Shown here in pieces: positions 1 through 11,564 of a DNA stretch of 64,000 nucleotides. The stretch's first letter is position 1, and every line of letters begins with the position of its first letter. The stretch lies in NCBI GenBank assembly GCA_032718475.1, contig JAUCBJ010007173.1:124001-188000 (forward strand). The letters are read 5' to 3'. Under the pieces are notes generated by a model. The model made no database searches and was not told where the DNA came from. It saw nothing but the letters and a program-made list of their open reading frames with translations. The DNA comes from Nemertoderma westbladi. Lineage: Eukaryota; Xenacoelomorpha; Nemertodermatida; Nemertodermatidae. Both the position numbers and the translations under genes were made by a program.

Positions 1-1069
1 TGTTTATAAATCGACTTTAGCCTATATCAATTATTTCATGTACTGAAGTTACATCAGCCGAAGCCAGTCTGTGCACGATCATTCACCCACAGTTAAGGGA
101 GACTGGATTCGGATGCCTTGAAAGTTATTGCGGTGTAGACCTACTGTATTATTCGATTGATCGTTACTATATAATCTCTGACAATATATTTACTTTCGGG
201 GAAATATTAACAGTTCCTTTAGGACGTGGCGCTTTAAGTATAAAAACAGAGTTATGACTTATACTAATCACAACTAGATGGCCATAGAGTTTCGTAAATA
301 GCGCATTCTTTAGGAGATGCTTTATTATCTGTTACACTTCTTCACACGACTTCACACTACTTCACACTACTGCACACTGATCTGCCGATCATCACTGAAT
401 TTTCTCATATATAAGGAGGATCGCAACTGACACATGTAGGGATTATGAAATAGCATTTAATTCACACAAAAACCACTATAATGTAAGTCGCAATTGCTAC
501 CGGTAACCGGTTCCTCTTACCTTCAGTAATCAAGAAGATTGGGGGTTTTATGATTATTTATCGGTATTCTCCAAATATATCAGCAATATATATCAATATA
601 ACAACAATTAATAACAGAAGTAAAATAATGCGGTGAACAGTCAGTATGTGTTACATAATGCATTGCGTTTGTAATGAAAGACTGTAAGTGTCGGCCAGAT
701 AATAGATTTACGTTCTTATAATCAAAGCCATCAGATGTTTAGGCCAAAGTCTGAAACTTCCACACAGACGCACAGACGAATTCCAAGCCGGTTCTGAGGC
801 TCAGAAAGGTAAACAAAGACCGTAATGCATTGAGCGGTTTTCCATAGGCCTCTGTCCAACATAAAGTGAAAATCGCTCTGATTGGCTGAATAGGCAGAAC
901 AAAGAGGTTGCACATCTACAGGAAATCAGCTAACAGATTTCGTCATCTGAGCTCCAATCTTTTAGAGTATTATGCGCATTGCGTCAAAAATGACTTGTTA
1001 TGTCCGCAAAAGCACCTACACTGCGCATTGCGGGAAAAATGACTTGTTATGTCCGCAAAAGCTTTTACA
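1..1069 (-). repeat. 3' LTR of element A (left, cut by window start)
   Basis: It aligns with 21924-23044 over its length with substitutions and indels. The inner edge ends in ...agcttttaca at 1069, the same terminus as both LTRs of element B. The window begins about 54 bp inside the LTR by comparison with the right copy. It holds a short 10-bp repeat (acttcacact-like) near 341-380. The small ORFs inside it are not credible genes. Confidence 0.85.
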
Positions 1070-1077
1070 CCGCTCCC
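1070..1077 (-). other. Polypurine tract of element A
   Basis: The minus strand reads GGGAGCGG immediately before the 3' LTR, which begins TGTAAAAG. The same eight bases stand at the equivalent place in element B (24485-24492). This fits plus-strand priming of reverse transcription. It is short but identical in both copies. Confidence 0.6.
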
Positions 1078-1147
1078 AGAAAATGGGATTTAAGTCTATA
1101 AAATATAAAAAATCACAGTTTCTAAAATATAAAAATACTCTAAACGA

Positions 1148-4100
1148 TTAGTCCTTCTTACGTGAACGGCGTTTACGAAGTTTTTTGAGGCTAGCAAGAG
1201 TCTTTTTCTCTTTGGGGCGAGCCACTTTACTAGGAGGGCTGTAACTCCTGGGTGAGGGGTGCAATACAATTGCATCGGAAGGTTTAGGGTTACGGTCGGT
1301 GTATCCGCCGGTCGAGGTACCCGGTTGATTGATATCATCCTCAGTGGAACGAGGTCGAACAACCTTTAGAGCGCGTTTCAAGACAGCAGCTCTTACTGGT
1401 CCCTTACGGGTCGTTTGCATGAGAGCGGTAGCCGTGAGTAGTGAGAAATTTGATGGTTCTTTCCAACTCGCGTTCTCGGGCTCTATACTCATAAGGTCGT
1501 CTATGAACTTCCTGTAATTCTGGATGCGAGTTGATGAACAAGTCACCATATTCCGGATCTTGACGGATGAAGTTGATCAAGTTATAGGAATTAAGGTCAT
1601 TAGGATTAATGTTCCTGAGGTACTTGCGAACAAATTTGGTCGAAATATTCTCGCCAACACGCTTCATTAGCTCATAGCTAGGTGTGCGAGATTTTTGCTC
1701 AACGGAAGCAAAGAGATACGGGTGAAACGCATAAACTCCTTCATAGGCACGTCCAGGGTAGTATCGATGACGTGACTCACAATGGAGATCCGCGTTAGCT
1801 TCCCAGGCTCGGATGTAACGCAGGGCAACTATTTCGTCTACGCTTTCCAGATCTCGGTTGAAAGGGCAATCAAAACTTGTGTGTCCTTTAAACTGGCAAT
1901 GATGGCATTGAGTTATAAATTGAGGGCAGACTGCGAAGATGTGTAAGTTATTGAGTCTACAATACGCACAATAGATCTCCATTGTGGGTTGATCTTGAAA
2001 GTAGGAGCAGGGTATGCTGGAGTCCACAGGGCAGGGGTGAAATGGTCTCGTGATGCGCATAATCGGCAACGTTTTCTAGAAACATAATTGGCATGCCGAT
2101 AATCGTATGCGGTGAGACATTGTGGACCTTGAGACTATTCCAGGACATAGTCGTTGTCACTGCTCCTGGGCGCTGTGGGCTGAATCTCCTCGGATTCTAA
2201 GCATATTGGTTCATCTTCCAATTGCGTAGCTGAGGTAGGTGTAGTTGTCTCCTCAAGCGAACCCACTGTTTGAACTTCCACGATAGAATAACCTGTGGGG
2301 ATTCGGGGTCTTTGTATGACAGAGGAATGTAAGTTCTGTATACAAACATCCTTGAAAATGGCGAATCCAGCGCTGTCTAACTTCTCAGCAGCTGAGTCTC
2401 TTAGGCTGAGCTTAGTCAAAGCGCGGTCCTTGAACTGACTATCAACGTTACGGAACGGAGTCAGAAAGCGCCTAAAGCATTCGAAGCGGATGAATTTATT
2501 GTGTTCATCTAGCTTGGCGAGTTTGGTAACAAGTAACAAGGGATGGGATGTATTGGCATACATAGTGCGGAAGAAACCTTGGCCTTCTGCCCAGGGAGCA
2601 ATCAGCTGGGTGTCTACGAAAGGATATGGGATATTCTCCATGTTCCTGAAGTCATTCTGGAGATCTCCATAAACAGCTGAGCTGATTTTAAGGATTCTTT
2701 TGTTAAACAACATCTCGAGCACTGGCTGGGGTAACATCGATCCATCTATACCCATGGCCGGTTTGCGCTCGGTATCGGTGATGTAGCGCTGCGCGAGTTC
2801 GAATTGTCCATGTCGGAGTTTCTTTTGGATCTCGGTGAGAGTCTCAAAGGAATAATCGATCACGTCGGAACACGCTCGGGTAAACACATGGGTACAAACC
2901 AGCTAGTCCACGTATGTGTATCATCATCGTAGTTCCCAGCTCTCCAACCGGAACGCTACCTTCGTTATCGTAAGTGACAACTCCATACATTTCGATAACG
3001 TTAAGAGTTTCGTTCCACTCTTTGGTGGCATTTTCTATGGTCATACCCACCGGATGCCATAAAGTGGCGCATTCGCTAGCGTTAGGTAGATCGCTATACT
3101 TCAGATAATGTGTAGTATACGTCTCTACATCTCCATATCGCTGTATTCTCTCTTCCTCGAATAATACATCGAGATTCCAATGGACTAATCGAGTTTTAAT
3201 AAATCCATCGAGATTATATGGGGGAATTATATCCTTTTCTATTCTAGAAACATTATAAGGTTTTCTGAATGAGTTTACTTTCACTAACTGATCCAGATGT
3301 TACTGTAGTTGTTCGAGTTCGACAAGATCGAGGGGATTTATCAGTGGTAGAAACCTTAAACTGTGTGTAGGATCTTCCGGTTTCACCATATAATATTGAG
3401 TTAGATTAACATAATAAGGATGGTCTTTGATCCCATAAAATGAGTTCGGTAAAGGTCTAGCGCGTAGGTTGACCTCGTGTACCATACGACGGACAAGATC
3501 CGCTCGATTGTCCGGAGGTTCAACAAGTATACCGTCGACACGAGCGGCTTCGATTGGCGGACGTTGTAACATAGGAGCGTCAGCGATAAGATCTCGAGAT
3601 CTTAGGTTGATATCAACCGGTTGGGGTTGTACCGTGGCGAAGAGTTTGTCTCCGAAATGGGGAACCATCGAGGGATGAATGATGGTTTTGGAATAGAGAT
3701 CAGTCATAAGGATTTGAGCTTCTGGTTGGGCTAAAGCTGCTTCTTCTCTCTCATCCATTTCGATGTGCTTCTCCTCGAGCTGATTTTCCTCCGCTTGTCG
3801 TTGGAAGCGTTCATCTAAAAACTCTTGTAGAGAGTAAGTTTGTCCAAGTTCGATGTCCTCCTTGAGATTCTGGATTTCTCGATCGAACTGAGGTAAAGCT
3901 AATTCCTTTACTGCTTGGACTTGCTGCTGCAATTTACGTTTATCTAAACAATCGTAAGTTCCTTTTCCGATCTTTTGTCGGATAGCGTCTAGCGCGTTTC
4001 GTACGACGCTCTCCTCCACCTCGGTGACTGGTTGTATCGGAGTTAAACCAGGACGATTATACGGGTTGAACGGCGATATTAAATGTCCGCGTCCCAATCC

Positions 4101-5095
4101 AGCTAGGTAGGAGGTTCGAATATCTAGAGAGCCCACTACCGGAGTGCCACCGATTAATTGTTCGGGTAACACTAGATCTTTGAACAGTGAGTACAGTTCA
4201 GGAGGATCCGTTATACTATTAGGATCAAGAGTTTGAGGTCTCACCAGGGAATGAGGAGGTCTGACCGAGTATTCCGGAACTCTGATCATCGGTTTATTTA
4301 AGGATCGTTTGAGTCAAGCGACCTTAGGTGATACATCGAACAAGTTTCGTTCGAAACTCCCGTAAGTATAGCGAGTAAAACTGTGTTTAGCGCAAGTCTC
4401 CGCGGATGTTTATGTCTTTCCGTTTGTTGGTTGGGTCTAGGGCATTCATCGCAATAATACCAAAGACGCACGTCTTGCAGGGGAAACGCGGGTGATCTTT
4501 CTCCAGTTTTACAATATTCCTCCATCTGTTCGAAGCTATCCGGTACAACAGGTAGCGGTCGATCGGCGGTAAGATACATCATAGTGAAATAGAGTCGTTT
4601 GAGTTCTATCATAGGGTCATGATGTATACCTTGAGGATACCGAGTTTCTAGGTTTTGTTGACTGGCTACATTGAGATATGTTTCTCTCAAGAATTCCAAA
4701 TAGTCGTTGAAGTCACTACGTTTATCCGGCTCTTCAACGTCTTCTCTTTCGTGTTCGATTCTCAGTTTATCGTTCCGACTCCTCTGGGTATGATATTTAA
4801 ATAGGATCATTTCCCTTTCGGTGTCTACATCATCCGTATCGTGTAAATCGATAGGATGGCCAGTAGTTAAGAAGTCCATATACGTACCATTACGATGCGT
4901 ATAGCGAGCAGTGAATTTTCTATATTCCAATTCACGCGTGAGCTGTTCCTTGGACATTGGCAGTTCGATATAATGGCCATCGTCCTCCATAGTGGGTTGA
5001 CTAGCGTCGCCGCTTTTTAAACTATCAACAAACGCTTGCAATGGTAGGGTATATCGCTCCCTGATACCAAGATCATCTTCTATCAACTCAGTCAT
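1148..5095 (-). pseudogene. ORF2 of element A: long extra ORF of unknown function downstream of pol (broken)
   Basis: Six adjoining open segments (4298-5095, 3300-4289, 2844-3284, 2135-2887, 1404-2069, 1148-1549) together cover 3,948 nt, about 1,315 codons. They look like one gene broken by two in-frame stops (TAA near 3300, TAG near 2135, the latter a TGG in element B) and about four frameshifts. The ATG at 5095 is preceded in frame by TAA, so the start is credible, and element B has the same start. Visible features are a CxxC...HxH cluster about 215-235 residues in, a Glu/Gln-rich coiled-coil-like stretch around residues 390-450, a C-terminal Cys/His cluster (a CRLC and a CAYC pair, then CHHCxxxGHxxxxDC, a CCHC-like knuckle) and a very basic tail (KKLRKRRSRKKD). 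I see no signal peptide or membrane segment, so it does not look like an envelope protein. I do not recognise the family. The C-terminal clusters and tail suggest nucleic-acid binding (inference). Confidence 0.72.
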
Positions 5096-5964
5096 AGCTG
5101 CTATATGAGTTTATCGATATTATAATTAATTATATTTAGGCTAGCGGTCGTCGCTGCCTCCCCCTCAATGCCCCCGGACAGTGCAAGATCCTCAGTGTTG
5201 ATGTACTGTCGTCGCTGTGCCTCTCGCCAACGTAGTAGCTACACAACGACAACAATAACCAGCGCGAGTCACTCCACTGTCCGTCCCAAGGGCTTAGAAT
5301 TACTTCAGGTTCTTGCTACAGAGGTAGGGCAACTTTCACAACTGCAACTCGCTACTGTAAACACACTTTAGTAGTAACATTCACCTATAAATGCACAAAT
5401 TCCACACAACTGTCACAAATTGTACACATTCGGGCCATTTGTCCGTTAGTCAAGTGCCTTCCAGAATACCACGTTATTATTATGTATCCCTGGATACTAG
5501 CAGTGTGCTATTTATTCCGTATGCTATTCAATGGGGCAAGCTTTCTATTGTTCTTTTAACTCGCTTCTAATTCTAGCATGGTTGTTGCTATGGTGACATT
5601 ATGGAAAGCTAGCAGTAGAATTAGGGTAATTCTCATGCATACAGATCTGGGATGCCATTTAATAGTAATTCTTTAATTGTCAATATTCTTCCCCTTTATA
5701 CATGATTTTATGAATTTTATCGGCTATTGACTATACATTGGAGATTCTCTCACACTAATATACTTAATAGGGTGAATCTCCGCTCCCATGATCTATTAAT
5801 TAATGGAATTTTGGGAATGTTATAAATTGTATAAAATGACAATTTATCAAATTCATGAGAGGATATCAATTTAAAATTATTCCCGTAAATTTTATTATTT
5901 GACACTAAAATAGACACAATTTTATTCCAGAGCATTAATTCTAGGAAATTTGTCTTTTTAAGAG

Positions 5965-5984
5965 TATCGGTAAGTGCTACGATA
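5965..5984 (-). other. Spacer hairpin, copy 1 (element A)
   Basis: Arms TATCG(G)TA and TACGATA pair over seven base pairs with one bulged G and a five-base loop. The identical 20 bases occur in element B at 26891-26910. Confidence 0.45.
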
Positions 5985-6220
5985 TCTTAATCGACTAGAA
6001 TTTTAAAGGATCTGAATTTTAACAGATTTTGGATTTATAGATTTTCTTGGTTTACAAACTCCTTAGAGTTTATTTGTATGCATTGACTCTATTATAACAT
6101 TTGTTTTAATAGATTTTATAAATATTTATTAAATATTTAATATTTGAGATGGGCACCGATTTATTCCAGAACATGTCTGGGGACGTTAACCACTGATTCT
6201 AGAATTTTGTCTTTCAAGTA

Positions 6221-6240
6221 TATCGGTGGGTGCCGCGATA
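6221..6240 (-). other. Spacer hairpin, copy 2 (element A)
   Basis: This has the same length and position in its block as copy 1. The inner pair A-T becomes G-C and the neighbouring T-A becomes a T-G wobble on the strand as written, so pairing is mostly kept while sequence changes. The identical 20 bases occur in element B at 27053-27072. Confidence 0.45.
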
Positions 6241-6829
6241 TCTTAATCGACTAGAATTGCAGATGGTCAAAGGGTTTAACAGATTTATTTTGCGTTTTAC
6301 GCTACTGTTAAAGGGACATCATTCTACTATATGTATTATTTAATATACGGTATGAGAGCAATATTGCAAGAAGCAATGTCAGTGAGAAGAGGCAAGTCGT
6401 TTCCAAGGTCTCCCTCTCTACCCTATGCCAGGTCTTGGTTTAGCCGAGACACGAGGATCTGAACTTTGCATTCCTAATACTCTACTTACCAATAATACTT
6501 GAGTATAGTAGGGGCGGTATTTTGTACTTTAATAAGTACGGACATTTCATCTTACTGTAGTCACGTATCTATAATATTATACAGACAGTAAGAAAAGAGA
6601 AAATGAATTGTTTCTCGCCGTTAAACTAAATATATAATGTTAAGTAATTAAGTAATAAACACGAATATATATATTGCACTAATCTACTAAATAATCGCTA
6701 AATAATATTCTACTAAATAAAATTAAAGAAAACTATTATAATAAAATTACATAATAATACATACATAAATATAAAAATAATGAAAAACAGATATAAAATA
6801 ATGTAGTCACACACCCACTCCAGACGCTG

Positions 6830-8689
6830 TTACGTTGGGGAGTCCCTAGATGTTTGTTGGATTAGGGAGGTGGTCGTGGGAAGAGTATCTTGCCTTCCAT
6901 AGTTTCCGGATAGTTCTCTGTCTCTTTCCAGTAAACATAAACGACCAACTGGGCGATTGAGTTGTTGTGTTTTGAATACAATTCCAGGTTTCTTAAAGTT
7001 ACGTCGCATGACGACGAGTTCTACTGATCGCACTAAACCATCATCGGATATTTGAGTCTCGATGATACGACCTGTCTGCCACCGCTTTCGTGGAAGATCT
7101 GATTCCACAATAAGGACCATGTCTCCGGCGCTGACGTTTTCTTGCTGCGCAAACCATTTGGTTCGAAGTTGTAGCGTAGGCAAATAATGTTTTTCGAAAT
7201 GGTCAGCGAAACGACGGGATAATAACTGCATGAGTTGCCAAGTTTGTCGTCAGTATTCGTCTCCGTCCGTGATTTCCGATTGTGGGAGCATGGCTACAGG
7301 TTTCTTCAGTAGGAAATGCGCGGGTGTTAGCGCTTCTAGGGAGTCGGGACTCGATGAGACTGGCATAAGCGGTCTCTCGTTAAGATAGGCGGCGATTTGT
7401 TCCATTAACGTCCGCAAAAGTTCGTTTTTGAGATACGCACGGCACAGCACTATAAAGTAAAATGCGGTCTTCACGCTCCTTATTAATCTCTCCCAACTTC
7501 CTCCCCACCAAGGGGCGTCGGCGGCGTTGAAGGTCCAGCTAGATGCTGTTACCCTTAGCTGATCGTCCACCTGTCTTTGGTTCCAATCTTTAACGTAAGC
7601 TTTGATCTCGTTATTGGCGCCAATGAAGTTCATTCCCTTATCAGATCTCATCGTGTTGCTAGTTCCAAAGCGAGCGATCTGTCAGCATAAACTCAGTATG
7701 AAGCTATTGGTAGATAGATCGTTCACCATATCTAGATGGATCTCTCTACAAGTCATACAGACAAAAATGACACACCATCGCTTGACTATAGTCCTAGCAC
7801 GATATACTTCAATTGGGCCAAATAAATCCACACCAGTATTAGTAAAGGGTGGTTCATAAAAGCTTACTCATTCCCTAGGTAATTCTGCCTCTCGCTGTGT
7901 TAAAGGCCTACTGAATGCTTTCCTACAGGGTATAAAGTTCCTAAGAACTTGGTTCAGAGCTCTACGGGGCTTATGGAAATAATAGCGAGTTCGAATTTCG
8001 CTAAGAACTCATTCTCTACCAGCATGGTAAAGCCTACTGTGAATATCTACAATCATCTTGATTTGTATTTCAAGATTTCTAATGAGTATGAGAAACTTAG
8101 TGTCAAAGGATAATGGAGCATTAGTTAGTCTCCCTCCAACACGTATTAACCCATCTATCATTGTGCTAGAGAAACGATCCCTTAAGCGCATCTGTGGATT
8201 TCTCAACAACAGGAAATACTTATCGGAATCTTCATAGCATTGCAAGAGTCTCAGTATCTGCTTATTGGTTGCTTCATGCTCTTGGTAACTGATCATCTCC
8301 GTCAGAAACCTATCCGACACTTTGTATGTGGGAAGATCTTTAATAGCATGGACCTGCTCGGATGTCAGTGGAGCGGTATCACTAGCGATCTTCGTCCTGG
8401 AATAGTGATGATGGAAGCATCGCTTCAGATACACGACGGCCTTACAAAGCCGATTCTAGGAGCTATAGTGATTTATTGCTCTCTGCAGGAGAGGTGAGAG
8501 TCCTTGCGAGACATCTGGTGTTCCAGATTTCCAGTCTCTTTCTCTGATGTCTATAACAGATCTGTTCGTGGTGGGGGAGTTTAGATCCGCAGCGTCGTCC
8601 CTGGAAATGTGTAGTACAGACAGATCTATCATGGGTTTAAATAACTTTGATTTACTCGTCCGGGTTTTAGGTTTGACTTTCTCCGCTCC
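6830..8689 (-). pseudogene. BEL/Pao integrase region of element A (broken)
   Basis: Reading leftwards from 8434, an N-terminal integrase zinc-binding remnant ends in a HSRLYHAGRE-like motif. A core follows with VDLFGP (first Asp, near 7830), MRSDKGMNF (second Asp, 7651 downward) and APWWGGSWERLIRSVK (Glu). The last open segment (6830-7231) is the C-terminal domain usual after BEL/Pao integrases (a basic, SH3-like DUF5641-type region). Stops and frame changes between 8009, 7651 and 7250 make it non-functional. The nested gypsy separates it from the RNase H part. The last ~50 codons are also kept at the end of the fused ORF in element B. Confidence 0.82.
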
Positions 8690-8938
8690 TGTAGGCGTAT
8701 CTACTATTGCTGCGAGGCAGCAGACGAATAAAACCTTTGTCTATAGCAGATACTGTCAGATAGATATGTATAATAGGGTCCTCCGGGGACCGGTCACGGC
8801 ATGTAACAAGTGGCCTAGATAAAAGAATATGTACTGCAGTGCTCTGACTAACACCGACATACTGACTGTCCAACCCCGGTAGGTCTCTCCCCCCTCGTCC
8901 CAGGGTGTCCGTGGGGCGAGCCATATATTATCACCACA
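8690..8938 (-). repeat. 3' LTR of gypsy element 1
   Basis: It is 249 bp, begins tgtaggcgta and ends atcaccaca, and matches 13465-13713 without a difference that I can find. The minus strand reads AAGGGGG just inside it (8939-8945), a short polypurine tract. Confidence 0.93.
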
Positions 8939-8997
8939 CCCCCTTACGAGCTCGGATTAGCCGTCTAAGGCTGTGCCGAGCTATCAACCGTTCTGTC

Positions 8998-11564
8998 CTA
9001 CAGTCTGTCGGGTTGCTGACGCGTCCGTTTTGGATACCTCGAAACTGAAAGTTTATCGAAGGTCTGAGTTTCCACTAGGGGTTCACGCCAACGCAGTTTC
9101 TTGGTGGGTGTGGGTCCCGTTGGGGCCGCATCCGGTGGCGGAGGGCCCATTGGTGTCGCCTGGTGGGCGGTGTCCGGGATTAGTAAGCGTCGGTTCCGGA
9201 CAAGGGTGCGTCCGGACGGCATCCGGACTGTATACTTCCGGTGGGAACCAGTCTCTACGACGGTTCCAGCGCGATCCCATCGCTTGGTGGTCGGGTGTTG
9301 AACCCTTACCCGGGCGCCTACCGTGAGAGGTTCCAAATCTTTGGCGCCGCGGTTGTACTGGGTGGTCCGGGCCGATTTGATGGCTGGCGCCACCCGGTCT
9401 AGCTCCGTCCGGGTCTCTTGTATAGTCCGGGCGAAGGCGGTGTGGTGAGCTGGGACACGCGTCCGCATTGGGTGTCCGAAGACAATGTCCGCTGGGGAAG
9501 AGCCGCTCTCCCTGGGGCTGTTGCGGAGTTCCAGGAGCCCCTCCAGGAACACTTCGGACGTAGTAGAGCCCCCGGTCTTTACCAGAAGGCTCTTCAGGGC
9601 CTTTACCGCCGACTCGGCGTGCCCGTTACTCTGGGGGTATTCCGGTGACGACGTGACCGGTGTGACCCCCCATTCCTTCAGGAATTTCGTCGTCGCTGCC
9701 GCGGTGAATGGGGTCCCGCCATCCGAGCGAAAGCGGGTCGGCACCCCGTACCGGATGAACCAGTCTCGCAGGGCGGTGATTGTCCGGTCGGCAGTAGGTG
9801 GGGCGGAAAACGAGTACACTTCCGGCCATCCGGAATATCGATCGGCGGCGGCCAGGAAGTGCTTCGCCCCAAGGGAGAAGAAGTCCCCCGAAATGTCCTC
9901 GAAGGGTCGAGTGGGTGGAGGTTCCGACTGGAACGACTCCTTTGTCTGGCTCGATCGGCCGGTCAGACATTCGCTGCAAGCGCCCACGGTCGTCCGGATA
10001 TCGTTAGTTATGCCCGGCCAGTAGACACACTGCCGGGCACGTCGGAGCGTCTTCTCCACCCCCTGGTGCGAGGCGTGGAGGCGCGTAAGGGTAGATTTCC
10101 GCGACGCTGTGGGGACCACAATGCGATGGCCCAGCAGGGCCAGGTCCCCGTCCGTGGTTAACTGGTCCCGGACAGACCAGAAGATGTTCACCGCTGGGTT
10201 CGTCCGGGTGGATTCCGGAAACCCAGCCTCGATAGCCGCGAGTAGGGCTTTGTAGTCCGGATCGTCCCGAGCCAGTCGGGCGAGTTCATCGAGGACTGGA
10301 TCCGCGAGGTGGGCGGAATCGGAGCCGGTTATGTCGGCGGCGGTCTGGCGGGTGACGGCCCGGATGTACGTCGCCATTTCGCCGTCGTCCACGATGTCAT
10401 CCGGTGTCGGGTCATTGACGGGGGCGCGGGACAACGCGTCGGCTATGGCGTGGTCCTTCCCCTTTGTCCACGTGGTGGTAAACTGGTAGGGAGCCAGTTT
10501 CGTTTTGAGCCGCTGGAGGCGCGTGTTGTCGGTCGCGTCCACCGTGTACTTGTCGATGATCGTCACCAACGGCTGGTGGTCAACGATTAGGTTGAAGTGT
10601 GGGAGGCCGAGAAGGTACATACGGCACTTCTGCACTGCCCATACGACGGCGAGCAGCTCGAGTTCTACCATGGCATACCGGGACTCGGTCTCGGTGGTGA
10701 ACCTCGAGCCGCACTCGACCAGCTTCCAGTCCTCCCCGTGAAGTTGGAGGAGGGCGTAGCCGAGGCCCTTCAGCCGGGACGCGTCTGTCACTAGGCGGGT
10801 CTCCCGGGTCGTGTCGAACGGGACGAGGGCCGGCGGTGACGTCAGAGCCAGCTTGGTGGCCTCGAAGGCCCGTTCGTGGTCCACCGTCCAGATGAAGGTC
10901 GCCTTCGTGCTTAGGAGGGGACGTAGCGGGGACATCGCGGCAGCGATGTCTGCTGAGAACGGAGCGAGTTGCTCCACCAGTCCGAGGAAGCTCCGGAGAT
11001 CGGTGATGTTCCCAGGGCGGGGGAAGCCGGCGATCGCCTTCAGTTTCTCAGGGTCGGCTTTTATCCCAGAGGCGCCGACGAGGTACCCAGCGAACCGAAC
11101 CTCGGTCTGGGCAAACTGAACCTTCCCCGGGTGTAACGTGATCCCGTAGGTCCGGCACCGCTCCATAAACCTCGCGATGTTCTCCATGTGTTCCTCCATT
11201 GTATCGTTGTAGAGGAGTACATCGTCTACAACCTTGATGAGGTTAGGAAGTCCCTGGATGGCGTCGTCGCCTCGACGGTTAAACTCGTCGCCGGACGAGA
11301 TCAGCCCCATCACACTACGAGTGTGACAGTACCGGCCCCAGGGAGTCGCGAAGGTGGTGAGGAGTTGGGATTCCTCGTCGAGGGGAACCTGCCAGTAGCC
11401 ACTGGCTGCGTCGAACACGGAGAAAATCTTTGCAGTCGTGGAGACTCCGGCGACGCGGTCCGTGGATTCGGCGTCGGGTAATAGGGGCGTCGGACCTGCG
11501 AGTTTAGGTGGCGGAGGTCCACGCAGAGTCGCAGTCCTCCGTTGGGTTTAGGCGCCACCGTCAT
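8998..11564 (-). pseudogene. Gypsy element 1 pol: RT, RNase H, integrase
   Basis: The main open segment (8998-11418, 806 codons) starts inside RT (FDAASGYWQVPLD) and holds VVDDVLLY, a VVDD variant of the usual YVDD box. RNase H follows (LVTDAS, ELELLAVVWAV, VDHQPL, IADALSRAP). The integrase has HH-CC zinc binding (HASHQG...CSECL), then SGDFFSL, RSDGGTPF and PQSNGHAESAVK as the DDE residues. A C-terminal GPY/F-like segment follows (VGARVRVQ...GTVVETGSHRKY). The N-terminal RT part (CVDLRHLN) is in another frame at 11310-11564, and two frameshifts near 11600 and 11480 separate it from protease and from the rest. Otherwise all catalytic domains are intact. Confidence 0.9.

Larger units (their letters stand above)
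5096..6829 (-). other. Spacer between pol and ORF2 of element A
   Basis: There is no credible ORF here. The spacer is AT-rich and aligns closely with 26012-27640 of element B even though B has lost most coding sequence on either side. It contains two related blocks that each end in gatatcttaatcgactagaat and carry a small hairpin (5965-5984 and 6221-6240). Retention in both elements suggests cis-acting signals, perhaps for splicing or expression of ORF2 (inference). Confidence 0.6.

Noticed and set aside
1148-5095. ORF2 of A as five or six separate small genes
   Set aside because: Two boundaries are in-frame stops and the others are frameshifts with readable frames across them. Element B is open at some of these positions, so one broken gene is the simpler reading.
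1148-5095. ORF2 as a viral envelope gene
   Set aside because: No signal peptide, membrane segment, fusion-peptide-like stretch or glycosylation-rich region was seen.
8667-8924. Repeated 85-codon ORF in the LTRs of gypsy element 1
   Set aside because: It is a frame through LTR sequence present in both LTRs. No start context or domain supports a protein.
9485-10024. Plus-strand ORFs of up to 179 codons across gypsy element 1
   Set aside because: They lie antisense to clear RT/integrase coding sequence, where high GC lowers stop frequency. No domain is visible.
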